Below, piece after piece: positions 32,405 through 45,099 of a stretch of DNA of 64,000 nt. Source of the stretch: Sepioteuthis lessoniana (taxonomy: Eukaryota > Mollusca > Cephalopoda > Myopsida > Loliginidae); the NCBI GenBank assembly GCA_963585895.1, contig OY757904.1, positions 27,700,754-27,764,753 of the forward strand. The letters are read 5' to 3'. Position 1 is the first letter of the stretch. Each line of letters begins with the position of its first letter. The notes under the pieces are model-generated. The model had not been told where the DNA came from, ran no database searches, and saw only the letters and a program-made list of their open reading frames with translations. The position numbers and the translations under genes are program-made.

Positions 32405-32569
32405 AAGTGATGTGACACAAGATCAAGTTTATTTAAGCAGTGATTTGCTAGTTTGAACTCAGAATTGCTTTAGCCTTTTGCCTTTAAACTGGTTGCCTAA
32501 CCATGACTAAAGAACGCTGGTTAGTATTCAATTTACCTATAGCATGACGAAGAACACGTGGATTTATAC
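32405..32569 (-). mobile_element. SINE family B, split by a solo LTR
   Basis: Family B body up to 'ggatttatac', interrupted by the LTR at 32,570-32,941 and resumed as 'atacctttcccaag' from 32,942. Diverged from the copy at 9.1 kb. Confidence 0.7.
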
Positions 32570-32941
32570 TGTTATATAATTACGGAATGATTTTATTATA
32601 TTAATCATTTTTCGTTAATTATATTTTATCATTCAGTTGGATTTGGCTTTGAACTATTCGGCTCTTAGTTAAAATGCACAGACATTGGGTACAGTCTACG
32701 CTCACAGTTGTCATAATAAACCCCAGAGAGGAAATGAGACAGGTGTGGGACCCACGGTTGAGGAACCCAGCCAAGATGAGAACGAAGTACTGCTTGGTCA
32801 ATATAACAGTCTGTCCCCGTCTCCAACTCACCTCTCACACACAACCAACATCAACCCTTTCGAGAATAAAGTGTGAGAAGTATATTTTTATAAAGATGTG
32901 TGCAGTTGTATGTATATGTATATGTATGCGGCTATATAACA
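32570..32941 (+). mobile_element. Solo LTR (TGTTATATAATTACGG type), TSD ATAC
   Basis: Starts TGTTATATAATTACGG and ends 'gctatataaca', flanked by ATAC (32,566-32,569 and 32,942-32,945). Aligned with the 530-bp copy at 58.07 kb it lacks a central part. Restoring one ATAC gives a continuous SINE, which fixes the insertion. Confidence 0.85.
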
Positions 32942-32982
32942 ATACCTTTCCCAAGATCATTAGTGCTGTCTGAACACGATGA

Positions 32983-33288
32983 ATAGCGCTACGCAAGGTA
33001 ATATTTACCAACCCCTCCGCTCGGGCAGGATATCACACAAGGTCAATTTTTAAGCGGAGTTTAACAGGTCTGAATTCAGAGTTTTCCTTCTCCTAGACTA
33101 GTTGCCTAATCAAGGCTGAAGAACCTAGTCTGTCCTACTATTTACCCATAGCTGGAGGGAGAATAATTGGATTCATACTTTCATATTAGTGCTATGTAAA
33201 ATGCAATCAGTCACGTCCAGGATTTGAACTTGTGTCGCCGTGTCCATTTCCTACGACGATAACGGGCACCTCCATAGCGCTACGCAAG
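32983..33288 (-). mobile_element. SINE family B with 15-bp target duplication
   Basis: SINE at 32,998-33,273 between perfect copies of 'atagcgctacgcaag' (32,983-32,997 and 33,274-33,288). Lacks the stretch between 'acgataac' and 'gggcacctcc' (A-box side) seen in the 9.1 kb copy. Confidence 0.85.
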
Positions 33289-33990
33289 ATACATCTCCTT
33301 AAAGAACAATGTGTTAAAACCCAGGCAGTTGAAGTCTCATTTACAGTATGTCACTCATCTTGAAAGAGTGATGTTAAGCATACGGCGGGGAAATGAAAGA
33401 ATGGTTGCAAGTAAATTAATAAGGCTTTTAAAATGACCTTGTCAGCCATTGGACGGAAATCCTGTTTAAAATATATGAAAGAAGCTTAAAGTTTAAGTTC
33501 ATCCACGAAATTTCAGTGATGTTTAGGAAGATTGTCAAAAGGAGTAGAAAAAATCCTGTTAATTTCTAAAAAAACTTATCCCAAATCATCGTCAACAGCT
33601 GTATGTAATAACTTTCCCATTAGATAACGTATGCGTCAGTTGTTATTGGACAGTATTTATTGACATGTATACAAAACTTTCGAGTGCTATTTTTTGTATT
33701 AAACTGCAAATAGTTCTGCAGGTAAACATAATTTTATTTCTTCTTAGTAAATCTTAATTATATAGAATATTCAGCTTAAGTTGCAGATTAGTAGCTATAC
33801 TCTAAATTACTATTTCCTTTATTATCCTATTTCTCTGACTGTCTGTGTGTGATTGTGGAGTATTTAAATAAGCTTATTTTCATTTTGAGGCTCAGATAAC
33901 CGTAAAAATGATAGTAACATTCGATTAATAAAATATTAGATTTTACTGTTAACTAAACCTCAATCCGATTGTTGAAGCACTCATCTCCCC
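33289..33990. other. Unassigned AT-rich DNA
   Basis: No recognised feature. Confidence 0.6.
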
Positions 33991-33998
33991 CTCTCTCT

Positions 33999-34318
<320 letters not shown>

Positions 34319-36190
34319 TTTTTTTCAAGAAAGATGCATCCTTTTAATTCGTATTTTGACGATCACTCTTAATATTGATGTTAAAAATGATAAGTAACAT
34401 AATCAGAAAAAATCACTAGCATATGTATATTGATCAGAAACGAAGTCAAATTTTAAATTTGGAAAGTGCACTCGTAGAAAAATGCACCCAAAAACCTATT
34501 TTAAAATACAGGTGTCTCAAAATACAAGCTACCAATTAACATAATGATTTATTATTCTGACAACCGCAACAACGGTCCTGTGAAAATGCATCATTTGAGC
34601 AAGAGATATGAAATCAATGTTTTTCTTTTATTTGTCATCATATCAGATTCCAGGACATGCATAATTTTTTTTGAGTTTCCTGTGCCAAAATGAAACTATT
34701 TGTCATATCTCTTGATAGCTCTCTTGAGGGGAGGCAGTATTTTTTTCTGGCTTGCGAAGAAAATTCCCTTCCTGTGGAATAAAAATTGAGTAAAAATGGT
34801 ATAACTTAAGTATTTTTCATGATTGAGAACTATCAATATTCAAAACCACTACAGGGTGTAGTTGGGTTTAATGCTTCATATGACACAGTTATTTGCATTC
34901 AACGAATAAGACCTTACTGTTCAATATTAATGTATAATGTTCCGGGAACTTCCGGAAGCAAAGTGAGTGGCAATGTTTTACGTCCTTATCCACGCTTTCC
35001 TACCCACTACAAACACAACACCGTATGATTTATGATTTATGATTTATTTTTATTTAAATGCAATAATTATATCATCTGGTTTTCTAGATACATGTAGAGC
35101 ATAATTTAATAATATTTGCTGTAAAAATCGATGCCAAAATATGTAAGGCGTCTATTTTCAAAAAGTCTTCTGCGGTATTTCCCTTTTCGTTATTTGTTTT
35201 CTTCAGTCTTTTGAGGGGCTAATGTTTCTTAAATTACCTTTTATTCTTTCTTGCACTTAAAAGATAAATCCTATGCACTTATGATTGTTATGTCTTTGGT
35301 CCTTCCATCTAGATCGGCTTGATCCTAGGTATTGGTTTTGATATTACCTCCGGTGTACCAAAGTGCCCCCTCGATATGAACACAAAGTAAATTCCAGTAA
35401 AGAGCATTGCGATGGGTAATGCCATTTGTTTTGTTTTTTTATTTTGGTTGTCATATGTTCCTCTGGGAATCAAACCCATTCAGTAACAATAAGGAAATAA
35501 GAATAAACGATGAATTGTGGGAATCCAAGGCCTAACAATAACCTTCGACGCAAATCAAAATTGATTGGTCGGCGTTTTACCATCTGTCATACATTATACA
35601 CGCCTACTGCTTTTGCGTTTGGTCTTCGATTTTCTTTTCTTTTTCTTTTTTCTTCTAGTTTTCTCTTCATTATCTGTTTCACTTCCGACATGATTCTTTT
35701 GGAAACATCACGAATTTCTTTTACTTTCACTTTCTACTCTTCTTTCTAAGCAGTCTTCATGACTATGACATTTTTTTTTCATTCTGTCTTTAAAATATCT
35801 TTATTTCATGTTTTTCCTTTCTATTGACCTTTCTAATTTTATAAGTATCGTTCGTTAGAAGAGGTGGTTGGTCTTAATGGCATATCAATCGGCCTTGGAT
35901 TATTTGATGCCAAGAAGTAAGGGATTTGGTTTCATATTTGCATTTTCTGACGTTGTTTCTTAACAGTTTTTCTTTATGTTTTTTATTACTGTCTTATGAG
36001 CAAGAAAATGAACTCTTATATAACATCTCCACAAAAAATGCACACGAGTACCTAAAATGAATGCAATTCCCTAACCTCTAAATATAAATGACCATACATG
36101 GGTTGACATACCGCTGAATCAGTCAATGAATCTTTTTATTTTTCTTTCATTTGACAATTTCTTCTAATATTTATTTATTTGTTTTTATTT
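34319..36190. other. Unassigned DNA
   Basis: No recognised transposon or gene. Features seen: three direct 8-bp 'tatgattt' units at 35,026-35,050 and a SINE C end fragment at 35,870-35,930 ('ggcatatcaatcggccttgg'). Confidence 0.55.
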
Positions 36191-36192
36191 CT

Positions 36193-36197
36193 TTATT

Positions 36198-36237
<40 letters not shown>

Positions 36238-36239
36238 TC
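36193..36239. repeat. (TTTC)n microsatellite
   Basis: About 11 TTTC units. Confidence 0.95.
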
Positions 36240-36766
36240 GTTGTAACATTAGTACTTTCTCCCTTGGACGTCTTCATAATTTTCTTTCAGAGTTAGTTTT
36301 CTTCTGATCGCTATTCTTTTCTTTGATTTCATTGATACTCATTACTTTATTTTTTTTTTCATTCAATACGATTATTTTTTTTATATTCAATTTCATATTT
36401 ATTTACTTATTCAACTTGTTTTCTTGGGGTTAGGAACATGAAATACTACTTCCTTGTCATTATTATTAGCTACTCTATAAACAAGGGAAGTAATACCTTT
36501 AAAATGGGAATATTCAGTCATTTACAAAGGATTATTTTTAGTTATTTGAAACAAAAAAAATGTTTGGAAGTTATTTATATTCCAGGGAACAATATATGAA
36601 TAGAATTACTAATGTTGAATAGCAATATTTGAAAGTATTTAAGTGAATGAAAATAAAGAATTAATGATAGATAGAATGATTAGTGTAAAATAAGAATACC
36701 AGAAACCATTCAACAGTAAAAACGACTCATTTAAAATGATGTTCTTTCCAATGTATTGGCTTTCAA

Positions 36767-36795
36767 ACCACACACACACACACACACACACACAC

Positions 36796-36859
<64 letters not shown>

Positions 36860-36940
36860 CTTAATCCCTAATACAAGATATACAGAAGAAATGTAGGAAC
36901 GGTATTGTACAAGAAAACCGATATATATATATATATTAGA
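36767..36940. repeat. (CA)n-(TA)n with a third 65-bp box
   Basis: (CA)n at 36,769-36,795 and (TA)n at 36,798-36,856, then a copy of the 34.0 kb box at 36,857-36,920 and a short (TA)n. Confidence 0.9.
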
Positions 36941-38415
36941 TACTTATGTTATCATTCTTTTTCTCTTTCATTTCTTTTATTGACACTTCAGCACTTCCAT
37001 ACTTTGCTATCTTTGATTGTCATATTTTCCTTTTCATTTTCTATTTCTTTTAACATTTAATTGTTTTTCTTTACGTTTCTTTTACTTTTCTTTTTTCCCG
37101 TTATCACTTCCATGCTTCTTTGCTAGGCTATCTTTAAAATATTCCTTAGTATTTTTTTTCTTCTGTCTTCTACATTTTTTTTTTGTTTTCATTGATTCTC
37201 ATAATGTTATTTACTTTTGTTCCAATACAACAACGTCTCTTTCATTTATTGCAATATTTTCTATTTCTTCTTTTAATCCTCATTGCTTCTGTTTTCTGTA
37301 GTCTTTATCTGCCTGCGTTAATTTATTTTACTTTTAAGTTGACCATAACTGAAATACATCAATATACAAACACTAATCCAATCGAAAATCCTCATTAAAT
37401 ACTAGAACGTGCATATATTGCAGAGAAGGCAATAAGATGCGTGCAGACCCATTTTCACAGTTTCCCGTTGCATTGAATCCGTGACACCCCTTAAACGAGA
37501 AAACCTGACAAAGGTGGACGAAAGAACAATTAAACATCGCCATCTGTGCATACTAATGCCGGCAGCGAAATTAACTAAGTGTCTGCAAAATGTATTACCG
37601 GTCCCGATACGTGAACATATTTTCAAACAAAACCTTTGCTAATGGTTAATACTTTGCCTGTCTTTACTCGTCATTTTAGACGTTCGTCATTGTAATCATC
37701 ATTATCATCATCACCGTACACATCATTATCCATTCTATCATTTTCATTTGTATTGCCACTGCAATCATCTTCACCATCATCATCACCTTTATCATGTAGA
37801 CTGTAACTTCTTGTTTTGCGGAAACTACAACAAAAATAAGACTCTAACATCTTTTTTCTTCTTGCAAGGTATTTCTGTGTGTTTACGAAACAGCTTTTCC
37901 ACTTGCAGAATGCAACACAAGGGCAATTTATAAATCAGGGACTTCAGGTTCTGTTTTTTTTTTTTTTTTTTTTGTTTAGTGGCATATCATCCTTTGTGTG
38001 CTATCCAGTGCAAAAAAAAACTATTCTTGTAGAAGTACACTTGTTATAAACAAACATAGGAGAAATAAGATGGTGTCGGACTTTCCTGAGAATATTACTA
38101 CAAAAGTGAAGGGTGAAAAGTAATTGGAGAGTGGATTTACTAACTACGATGTCAGTCCAGCATGTTTGCCAGGATGCCACAGTAATCCACCGCGGGAACT
38201 TTAAATGGACCTACAAGTAGTTAGCAAGAATAAAATTTGTCATACATTCAACTCGGGAGGACTATATAATCAGTTTTTATTTTTCTTAAACTCTGTTCGT
38301 ATTTACCCAAACATCTGGTTTGAGCTGGTAGTTATCCTTCCGGACTGCTATAGCAAGGCCAAAAAAGCAAGTCTACTGAAATATTTTCCCATACTTGGAG
38401 GTAAAACAGAATGAC
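36941..38415. other. Unassigned, T-rich DNA
   Basis: T-rich plus strand with spurious Phe/Leu/Ser frames, a (CAT)-rich patch near 37,700-37,790 and a poly-T at 37,952. A SINE C end fragment lies near 37,975-38,015. 37,400-37,630 is less skewed but not recognised. Confidence 0.5.
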
Positions 38416-38419
38416 ACTA

Positions 38420-38932
38420 TGTAATATAATGGCCGACGGATTTCGTTTTATATATCTTGCCTTTGGGTTTAGTTAGGTTGGGAACCTTTCGGCTCATTGC
38501 ATGGGTTAGTTAGGTGCAAACATGAGCGCAGGTGTTCAAACGCACGCGCGGAGTGGACGTGTCATTCGGAGATGTCACAATAAAAATCCAAGTTAGAGGA
38601 TGTGACTAGTGATGTGAGTGACGTCACGCACCAGAAGCGTGGTCTGAGATTTGAGAAAAGTCAGTTAGTTGAGATTGAGACCTGGGCGCGGCCAGACGAA
38701 TTTGTGCGCTACGGGCGCTGCACGTATTTGCAGGGCAGATGGAAAAGTCAGCAGAGAAAGATGGTATCTCTCTACACATGTCGAAACACCTTTAAACTCA
38801 AAGGTAATAAAAAGTTTCGTCCCTGAACTAAGAAGTCGTAAGTGTTTTTCGTGTTTCGGGATTCCTATGTTATCTATGTGCGTTATGAACATTCTATGTA
38901 CATTTCATATAATCATGGATGGCTATGTAACA
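38420..38932 (+). mobile_element. Solo LTR (TGTAATATAATGG family), TSD ACTA
   Basis: 513 bp from TGTAATATAATGGCCGACGG to 'ctatgtaaca', flanked by ACTA (38,416-38,419 and 38,933-38,936). Contains 'aataaaaagtttcgtcc', the probable polyadenylation/R region. The open frames inside are by chance. Confidence 0.9.
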
Positions 38933-38939
38933 ACTAGCC

Positions 38940-39160
38940 CAATCAGTTGAGCCTGGAGAATGAACTGACTGTATCTCGGCAAAGTGGTAAGACTCCCACA
39001 AAGAGTGTCCTGTTTATGACATTAAATTATCTGATGATGAGGTTCAAGTAATGCTGGAGCACTGAGGAATACGGAGTACCCCTTCATTGCCATTGCTCCC
39101 CGGTCCACAAAATAAACAAAAACCATTTAACTCTGTATAAAAAATAAACGAGTTTAGGCT
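38940..39160 (-). repeat. Repeat D copy, minus strand
   Basis: Complement order: 'gactgtatctcggcaaagtggtaagac', 'gagtgtcctg', 'gatgaggttcaagtaatgctggagc', 'ggagtaccccttcattgccattgctcc'. Confidence 0.7.
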
Positions 39161-40377
39161 CGTTAAAAATGTTAACAACAAAACGTGTTCAGAAATCATA
39201 TACATATGAATAAAGATAATTTTTTATTAAATAACCTCATGTTAAATAACCTAATATGGTTGATATGCCACAAAACCAAACCAAACCAAACAGAAATACT
39301 CATACCACTCTCTGGAGTAGTAACACGGAGTCTAATACATAGACTTTCTTCCAGGATTTGATCTTACGTTGCCAATTCCATTTTCGAAGATTAGAATCGT
39401 AACGCAAAGCATGCCTTCGGCAAGATGTTTCTATCATCATTTTTGAGCCTCAAGTGATATTTCGTGTTCTCACAGCCCCCCAAATTCTGTTTATTCGCAT
39501 TTTCTTATCTTACGTTTCTTTCTAAGTGAATAGACTTTATATCTCTAAAGATTTCCATTTTATCTTTTACGTGTGTTTTTGTATCTTGAAATACCCTGTA
39601 AGCAAGTCTATATTGTACTAACAAAATTTTGCCATCTAAAATAAATCGCATCGAGGTATATATTTTATATACTCTTTCATGTGGCGAAAACTTAGATCTT
39701 CAGAAGCGATAAGCGTATATATATATATATATATATATATGGGAAAACTGGAAATAATCCGATAGTATGAAAATTTACGAATGTGGTAAAAACTTGACGT
39801 TTTCAGGGGATAACTTAGTTTATAGTTTTCCGATGTTAGACATTTTCCTTTTTAGATTCGAAAACATTAATCGTTCTTCGTGAGGTATGAATAGTTAATA
39901 TTTATCACAATTCATTCACCCTGAAGGTTTAATATTTTCCGATTTAAAAACCTAAATACTCAATATTGTCAAAAATTTAAAAACTATTGATAAGATGAAT
40001 ATCTGAAAAACTTGAGTATCTATCTATCTACCTATGTGTAGGTGAGTGTATGAATTTTTTTGTTGTAGGTCCAAAGAGAGAATAAAAATATTTTTAAATG
40101 AGCTGGTTCCCAAAGCGATTTGCACTTTTTTGGAATTTATTTTGTTCTAATATGTGTGTATGTTTCTAGCTTGTTGCATTCGTCAGAGAACATATAAGGC
40201 ACAAGGCCTTGTTAATGTTGTATGCAATGAGACTTGAACTAAATCGTGTTTGAAGCTTCAATGATTTTCAGTTGGTTATTGGTTTATATAGCTGTCATCC
40301 CCACTTTTTCTTAGAGTGTGTTTACCTTTGTCTACTTTGCCCCTAATTGATATTTGATATGTTTTCGTTGTAGTGTG
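39161..40377. other. Unassigned AT-rich DNA
   Basis: A SINE C end fragment at about 39,240-39,290 and a (TA)n at 39,717-39,740; otherwise nothing recognised. Confidence 0.55.
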
Positions 40378-40394
40378 TGTGTATGTGTGTGTGT

Positions 40395-40443
<49 letters not shown>
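40378..40443. repeat. (TG)n microsatellite
   Basis: About 32 TG units with few interruptions. Confidence 0.95.
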
Positions 40444-40444
<1 letters not shown>

Positions 40445-40585
40445 CTTCAAGGGGTTTTGGATTTCGCTAACAGTTATTTTTTTCTCTTTGTGTGTGTGAA
40501 TGCATGACTTGGAGATTTTTGTGTATGTGTGGTAGTGTGGTTTGACATTAACTAGTTTTCATTTTTACGAATAATTTTAGTCGGT

Positions 40586-40586
40586 C

Positions 40587-40661
<75 letters not shown>

Positions 40662-40735
40662 GTTTATGTTTGTATATATATATATGTGTGTGTGTGTGTG
40701 CGCGCGCGTGTGCGTGTGTGTGTGTGTCCAGCTTG
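40586..40735. repeat. (TA)n and (TG)n/(CG)n microsatellites
   Basis: TA to 40,658, then 'gtttatgtttg', more TA and a TG/CG tract at 40,685-40,727. Confidence 0.95.
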
Positions 40736-40925
40736 CTGCTTTTGTCAGAAAACACTGATGTCACAAGGCCTAGTAGATGGGGAATTTGATGAGACTTTAA
40801 CTCATTTGTATTTGAATTTTGCATAGTTTTTACGTACTTTTGTTTTTAATGAAAGCTGTTGCTTCCTTTTTCTAAGAGTGTGTTTCAGTTTGCCGACTTT
40901 TCACCTCATTAACTTCTGATATTTG

Positions 40926-41280
40926 ATACAAGGATCATTAAATGAGTTTCCAGACTTTTTCGTATGGGCACTTTTATTGATATTATGCATATGAAACTTC
41001 CTGAACTCCGTTAAAACGTCATCATAGTAACCCTAACCCTAACCCTTTGGCCAATCAACTCTGCTGTATTGAGATCCTCACTCCTCACACACTTCTCATC
41101 ATCCCTCACAGACTCTTTGCCTTCCTTGAATCTCTTATACCACTCAAAAATGATGCTTGATTCATGCAAGATTGTCCAAAAGTAGTCTGAAGCAATTCAT
41201 GCGTTTCTGTGCCATTTTCAAAGTTTAAAACAGAATTTTATTGAACATCATTCTTCTAAAGTGTCATATTGCATATTTGA
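40926..41280 (-). mobile_element. Mariner, internally deleted (MITE-like), minus strand
   Basis: Complement of the mariner at 19.95 kb. The right part keeps the N-terminal region (WYKRFKEG-type codons at about 41,125-41,165), then joins directly to the 3' end 'gcccatacgaaaaagtctggaaactcatttaatgatcc'. The catalytic middle is missing. The CCCTAACCCTAACCCT at 41,030 is part of this element, not a telomere. Confidence 0.7.
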
Positions 41281-41454
41281 AATTCGCCCGCTGTGAAAAT
41301 TAAGCTGTAATAGGGTGTATTCCAATGCCTGTTGCTGCTGTTTGTTTTTTTAACATGAAATCATAAGATGTATAGAAATAACATACTGAATTTTCAAGGG
41401 TTTACGACAGTTTTAATTGCCTGTACAAAAAAGTCTGAAAAATTATTGAATTGC

Positions 41455-41456
<2 letters not shown>

Positions 41457-41510
<54 letters not shown>

Positions 41511-41535
41511 GTGTAAGTATGTATGTATGTATGTA
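41457..41535. repeat. (TA)n-(GTAT)n microsatellite
   Basis: About 26 TA units, then GTAT units. Confidence 0.95.
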
Positions 41536-42235
41536 TTACTTGCTTTATAAATGGGACGAAATAAATAGAAGCAAAAATATAATTTCTTTACTCGGCTCCA
41601 CGCTTCGACAAACATTATACATAGGAAAGTCAAGATAACCATTTTTTTTTAAAAATAAATAACAGTTAATACATTATCAAATATATGAATTACAGTTTCC
41701 TACCACGTTTACATTAATGTTACCAGTCAAACTGTCACAAATTGAAAATATATGTTCACTTTCATAAGAATAATCAGAAAAAGCACTTTGGACAATATTA
41801 CCATGATAATTGAAACAAAATAAGATGAACGTATCAAACCATTACAGCCACCAACACTAAATTGATTTAACGTTAAACCTGGAGTGACTCATAAACACCC
41901 CAAAAACATCAAACTAAAAGTCGCAGCTAATTTGAAATACCCTCTCCATGCTCATCATTTATCTCTCAAATGAAGAGTGAATTTGCCACTTTTCCAGACA
42001 AGATATGTTAAAGTCAGTAAACGTTACTTGGATAAAAGGAAATGATTTTCATTCAATAAATGCAACGTTACCACTTTACTTTTGCCGCTTCATTTATAGC
42101 ATAAAAAGTTTTTTAAACGGTTCAGAAAAGACGTTCTAAAAGTCCTTTTCCATAAAAATCTTTCTCCTGACATTGACTTGAGGTTGAAACTAGCTGAGAA
42201 CAATAGCAGAAAATAATACAAAATCTGTCTGTCTG
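41536..42235. other. Unassigned AT-rich DNA
   Basis: No recognised feature. Confidence 0.6.
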
Positions 42236-42494
<259 letters not shown>

Positions 42495-42584
42495 GGTGTG
42501 AGTAGAAAATGGAAGTAAATCCGAAATTATAGAGAAAAACTGGTAAACAAGATAAGAAGAATTTAATGTAAAAGAAAATCAGTC

Positions 42585-42645
42585 AACGTTATAACGTTTA
42601 GGTTCTAATGAACCATCATCAAGCCTAGAAAGTGATATTGAATCA
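42585..42645 (-). other. Hammerhead-like motif candidate
   Basis: Minus strand: TTGATGA, a perfect 5-bp stem GGTTC-ATTA-GAACC, then TAAAC and the palindrome GTTATAAC. This follows the hammerhead order CUGAUGA-stem II-GAAA-stem III with one change in each core box. Stem I is not obvious, so activity is doubtful. Confidence 0.3.
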
Positions 42646-44700
42646 CCGATGGATGTTTAATAAAATACAAAAATAGGGAGGAAATACAATATAGGAACGT
42701 ATAACTGTTTAATCAATAAATCGGTTACGGATTTAAAAATAAACAAACAGAACGAAAATTCTACAAAATATTCTTAAACAGCCATTTGACATATTTCTAA
42801 CGTCAGAAATATCGCATCATATGCTTATGAATTTTAATTACTACATCTTCATTGATTGCCCCATTCACATGGCCTTTTGCCACATTTAAGCAGAAAAGCC
42901 TTATAAATTACTACTACATGGCTATAAAACATCGTATCATTTCCAGTATTTTACAGTTAACGATACGAAAGAACAAAGTTGTCAGAATAGAACTTGGTAA
43001 TAAATCCCTCTCACAAAGATCAATATCCTTATTTTGCAGTAAAGAACAGACATAATCAAGGTCTTTATTTCATCTTCCCTCAAGTAGCAATAATATATTC
43101 CGGTAAAAATTATATACTGAATGTTTGTTTACTGCCTATGGGGAGTTTTCTCTCCAATCAAGATTGTTTTCATCACTGAAGATGTAGTATCATTCTTTCT
43201 ATTGTAAATGATTCATGATTTATCAGCTCCTCTCAGACTTCTCATTTTTCGGTTTACTTTTCAGAGGTTTCAAAGTATTGACCGTTTTATAGACAATTTC
43301 CTCTGACATTCTTAATATCTTACAGTCTTTAATTTGTGAACATTTTCCAGAACTTTTGATTAGAATCATATATGTAATGCATTTCAGAACAATGTACAGA
43401 TGTCAAGACGCGTTTTCAGCTAAAAATATACAACAAAATGATAGAGTTAACCTATAAAATCTAAATTCTAATATGCTGCTCTTTGAAACTTATAGATTTT
43501 CTAACATTAAAATTTTGACATAATCAAAACAAACTTCAAATCCTCGCAAAGGGAGATAAAACTTGTATGTTTTTTTCATAGCAAGGGAATAAATCATATA
43601 AAGATTCTTAATGCATTCATATAAATACTTTTATGGAAAAATAGCTATTAACTGTTAAATGCTATTTAGAATACTTTATTCTTTCCTAAATAGAAGTATC
43701 AATGTCTTCATGGACTGTTGTTAATTATGAGATGCTGATTAGAATATTTATCTTCTTCTAAAATTGAAGCATCTGTATTATCACGGACAGCTATTGAATA
43801 TAAACGGTAAATTAAAATGCTTTACACGTTCATAAATAGCAACATCAGTACAGACATGATCAGCTAATAGTTTTGAAATGAAAATTAGAATCATTCACTC
43901 TTTTCAAAATACAAGCGTCACTATCGGACATTTTCAATCGACATTTTTTTTTATATTACTACAATATTAAAACAGATTGGAAGAGAAAATATAGATCTAA
44001 AAATTATGTTAAGACAGATTTAGAAGCATAATTGCCTATAAAACTGCATCTTGAGATACTGAATTTTTTAAAAATTTCATGGGCTAAGATATTTTTATGT
44101 CATTGGAGGCACTCAACAAAAGTTGCTAAAGGCAATGACGAAATGAAGTGATATCGACCTGTTAAAATCAAGAAAAAAGAATTAGTCTAACAAGTGGCTA
44201 TAGAAAAATACCATTCGCTTTGTTATCGGTGTTTTTCAGCCTTCTATTATTTCACTGAGTTTTTTGGGGGACCACATTTTTCACCGAGTGGTATTTTCTT
44301 GACTTAGCTGCAGTGGAATATAGACGTTATTCTTTCTTTCTTTCCTGGAACGTCTTGTAACCCCATCATACTACGAAAGAGCTGTGCTTTTTTGCCAGGT
44401 TCCAAAATTGAACGTTTAAAATTGTATGTAGCACTTGTAATGAACATGTTTGCCTGGATATTAGGAAGGTGATAATGAGTGGCATATATTATCAGCGTAC
44501 ACTATCCAGAGTAATATCAGAATAATCTGTGGGGGTTTCGATCTCTGGCAACTCTATTTTTTCTCAATTATGACTTTGTAATGAGTTTACATTCATTTTT
44601 ATTGCCATTTCTTTTCGTTGAATCTTTATGGGGCTATTTTGGATTAATAATACATTGCAATTTATTCGTTTGCTATGCATTGCTTAATATAGGCAAGATA
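42646..44700. other. Unassigned AT-rich DNA
   Basis: Two kilobases without a recognised repeat, gene or open frame of interest; the longest microsatellite-free stretch in the window. Confidence 0.55.
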
Positions 44701-44704
44701 AATG

Positions 44705-45014
44705 TGCGTAACTAATTTGTAGTAATTATAATTTCAATTAATAATTATTGCTTTAGTTAAAGTATTGGCTCGTATCCTATTGTGACAAAGGTTGAATATT
44801 AAGCTGTGTGTTCATATTGGTTATAGTCAATCATTATACATATAAAATAATACCTACGTAATATAGCCAACATAACTGTATGTAAATAATTTATTGTAAT
44901 TATAATTACGATTAATAATTATTGCTTTTATTTAAGGAGTGACTCATATCCGATTGAGACAAAGGTTGAATATTAAGCTGTGTGTTCATATTGGTTATAG
45001 TCAATCATTATACT
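44705..45014. repeat. ~170-bp tandem duplication
   Basis: 'gacaaaggttgaatattaagctgtgtgttcatattggttatagtcaatcattatac' occurs at about 44,783-44,840 and 44,959-45,014. The preceding 'taattataatt-c-attaataattattgctt' block is duplicated with it. Recent copy with few differences in the last 55 bases. Confidence 0.85.
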
Positions 45015-45099
45015 TTAGTAATAAAACCCCAAAAGGGTGGATCCTATTGGTCTTTCCAAATAAATGTGATATATATATATTTACATGGTGCATTCTTTA

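Noticed and set aside
37017-37301. Hydrophobic Phe/Leu-rich frame resembling a membrane protein
   Set aside because: Product of T-rich DNA; no start context, no homology pattern, stops in neighbouring T-rich frames are equally sparse.
38602-38826. 74-codon frame in the solo LTR
   Set aside because: Lies wholly inside a noncoding LTR and is not kept in the other copies.
41028-41046. Telomere-like CCCTAA repeats
   Set aside because: Three units only, and they lie inside a mariner remnant whose other copy has the same short string.
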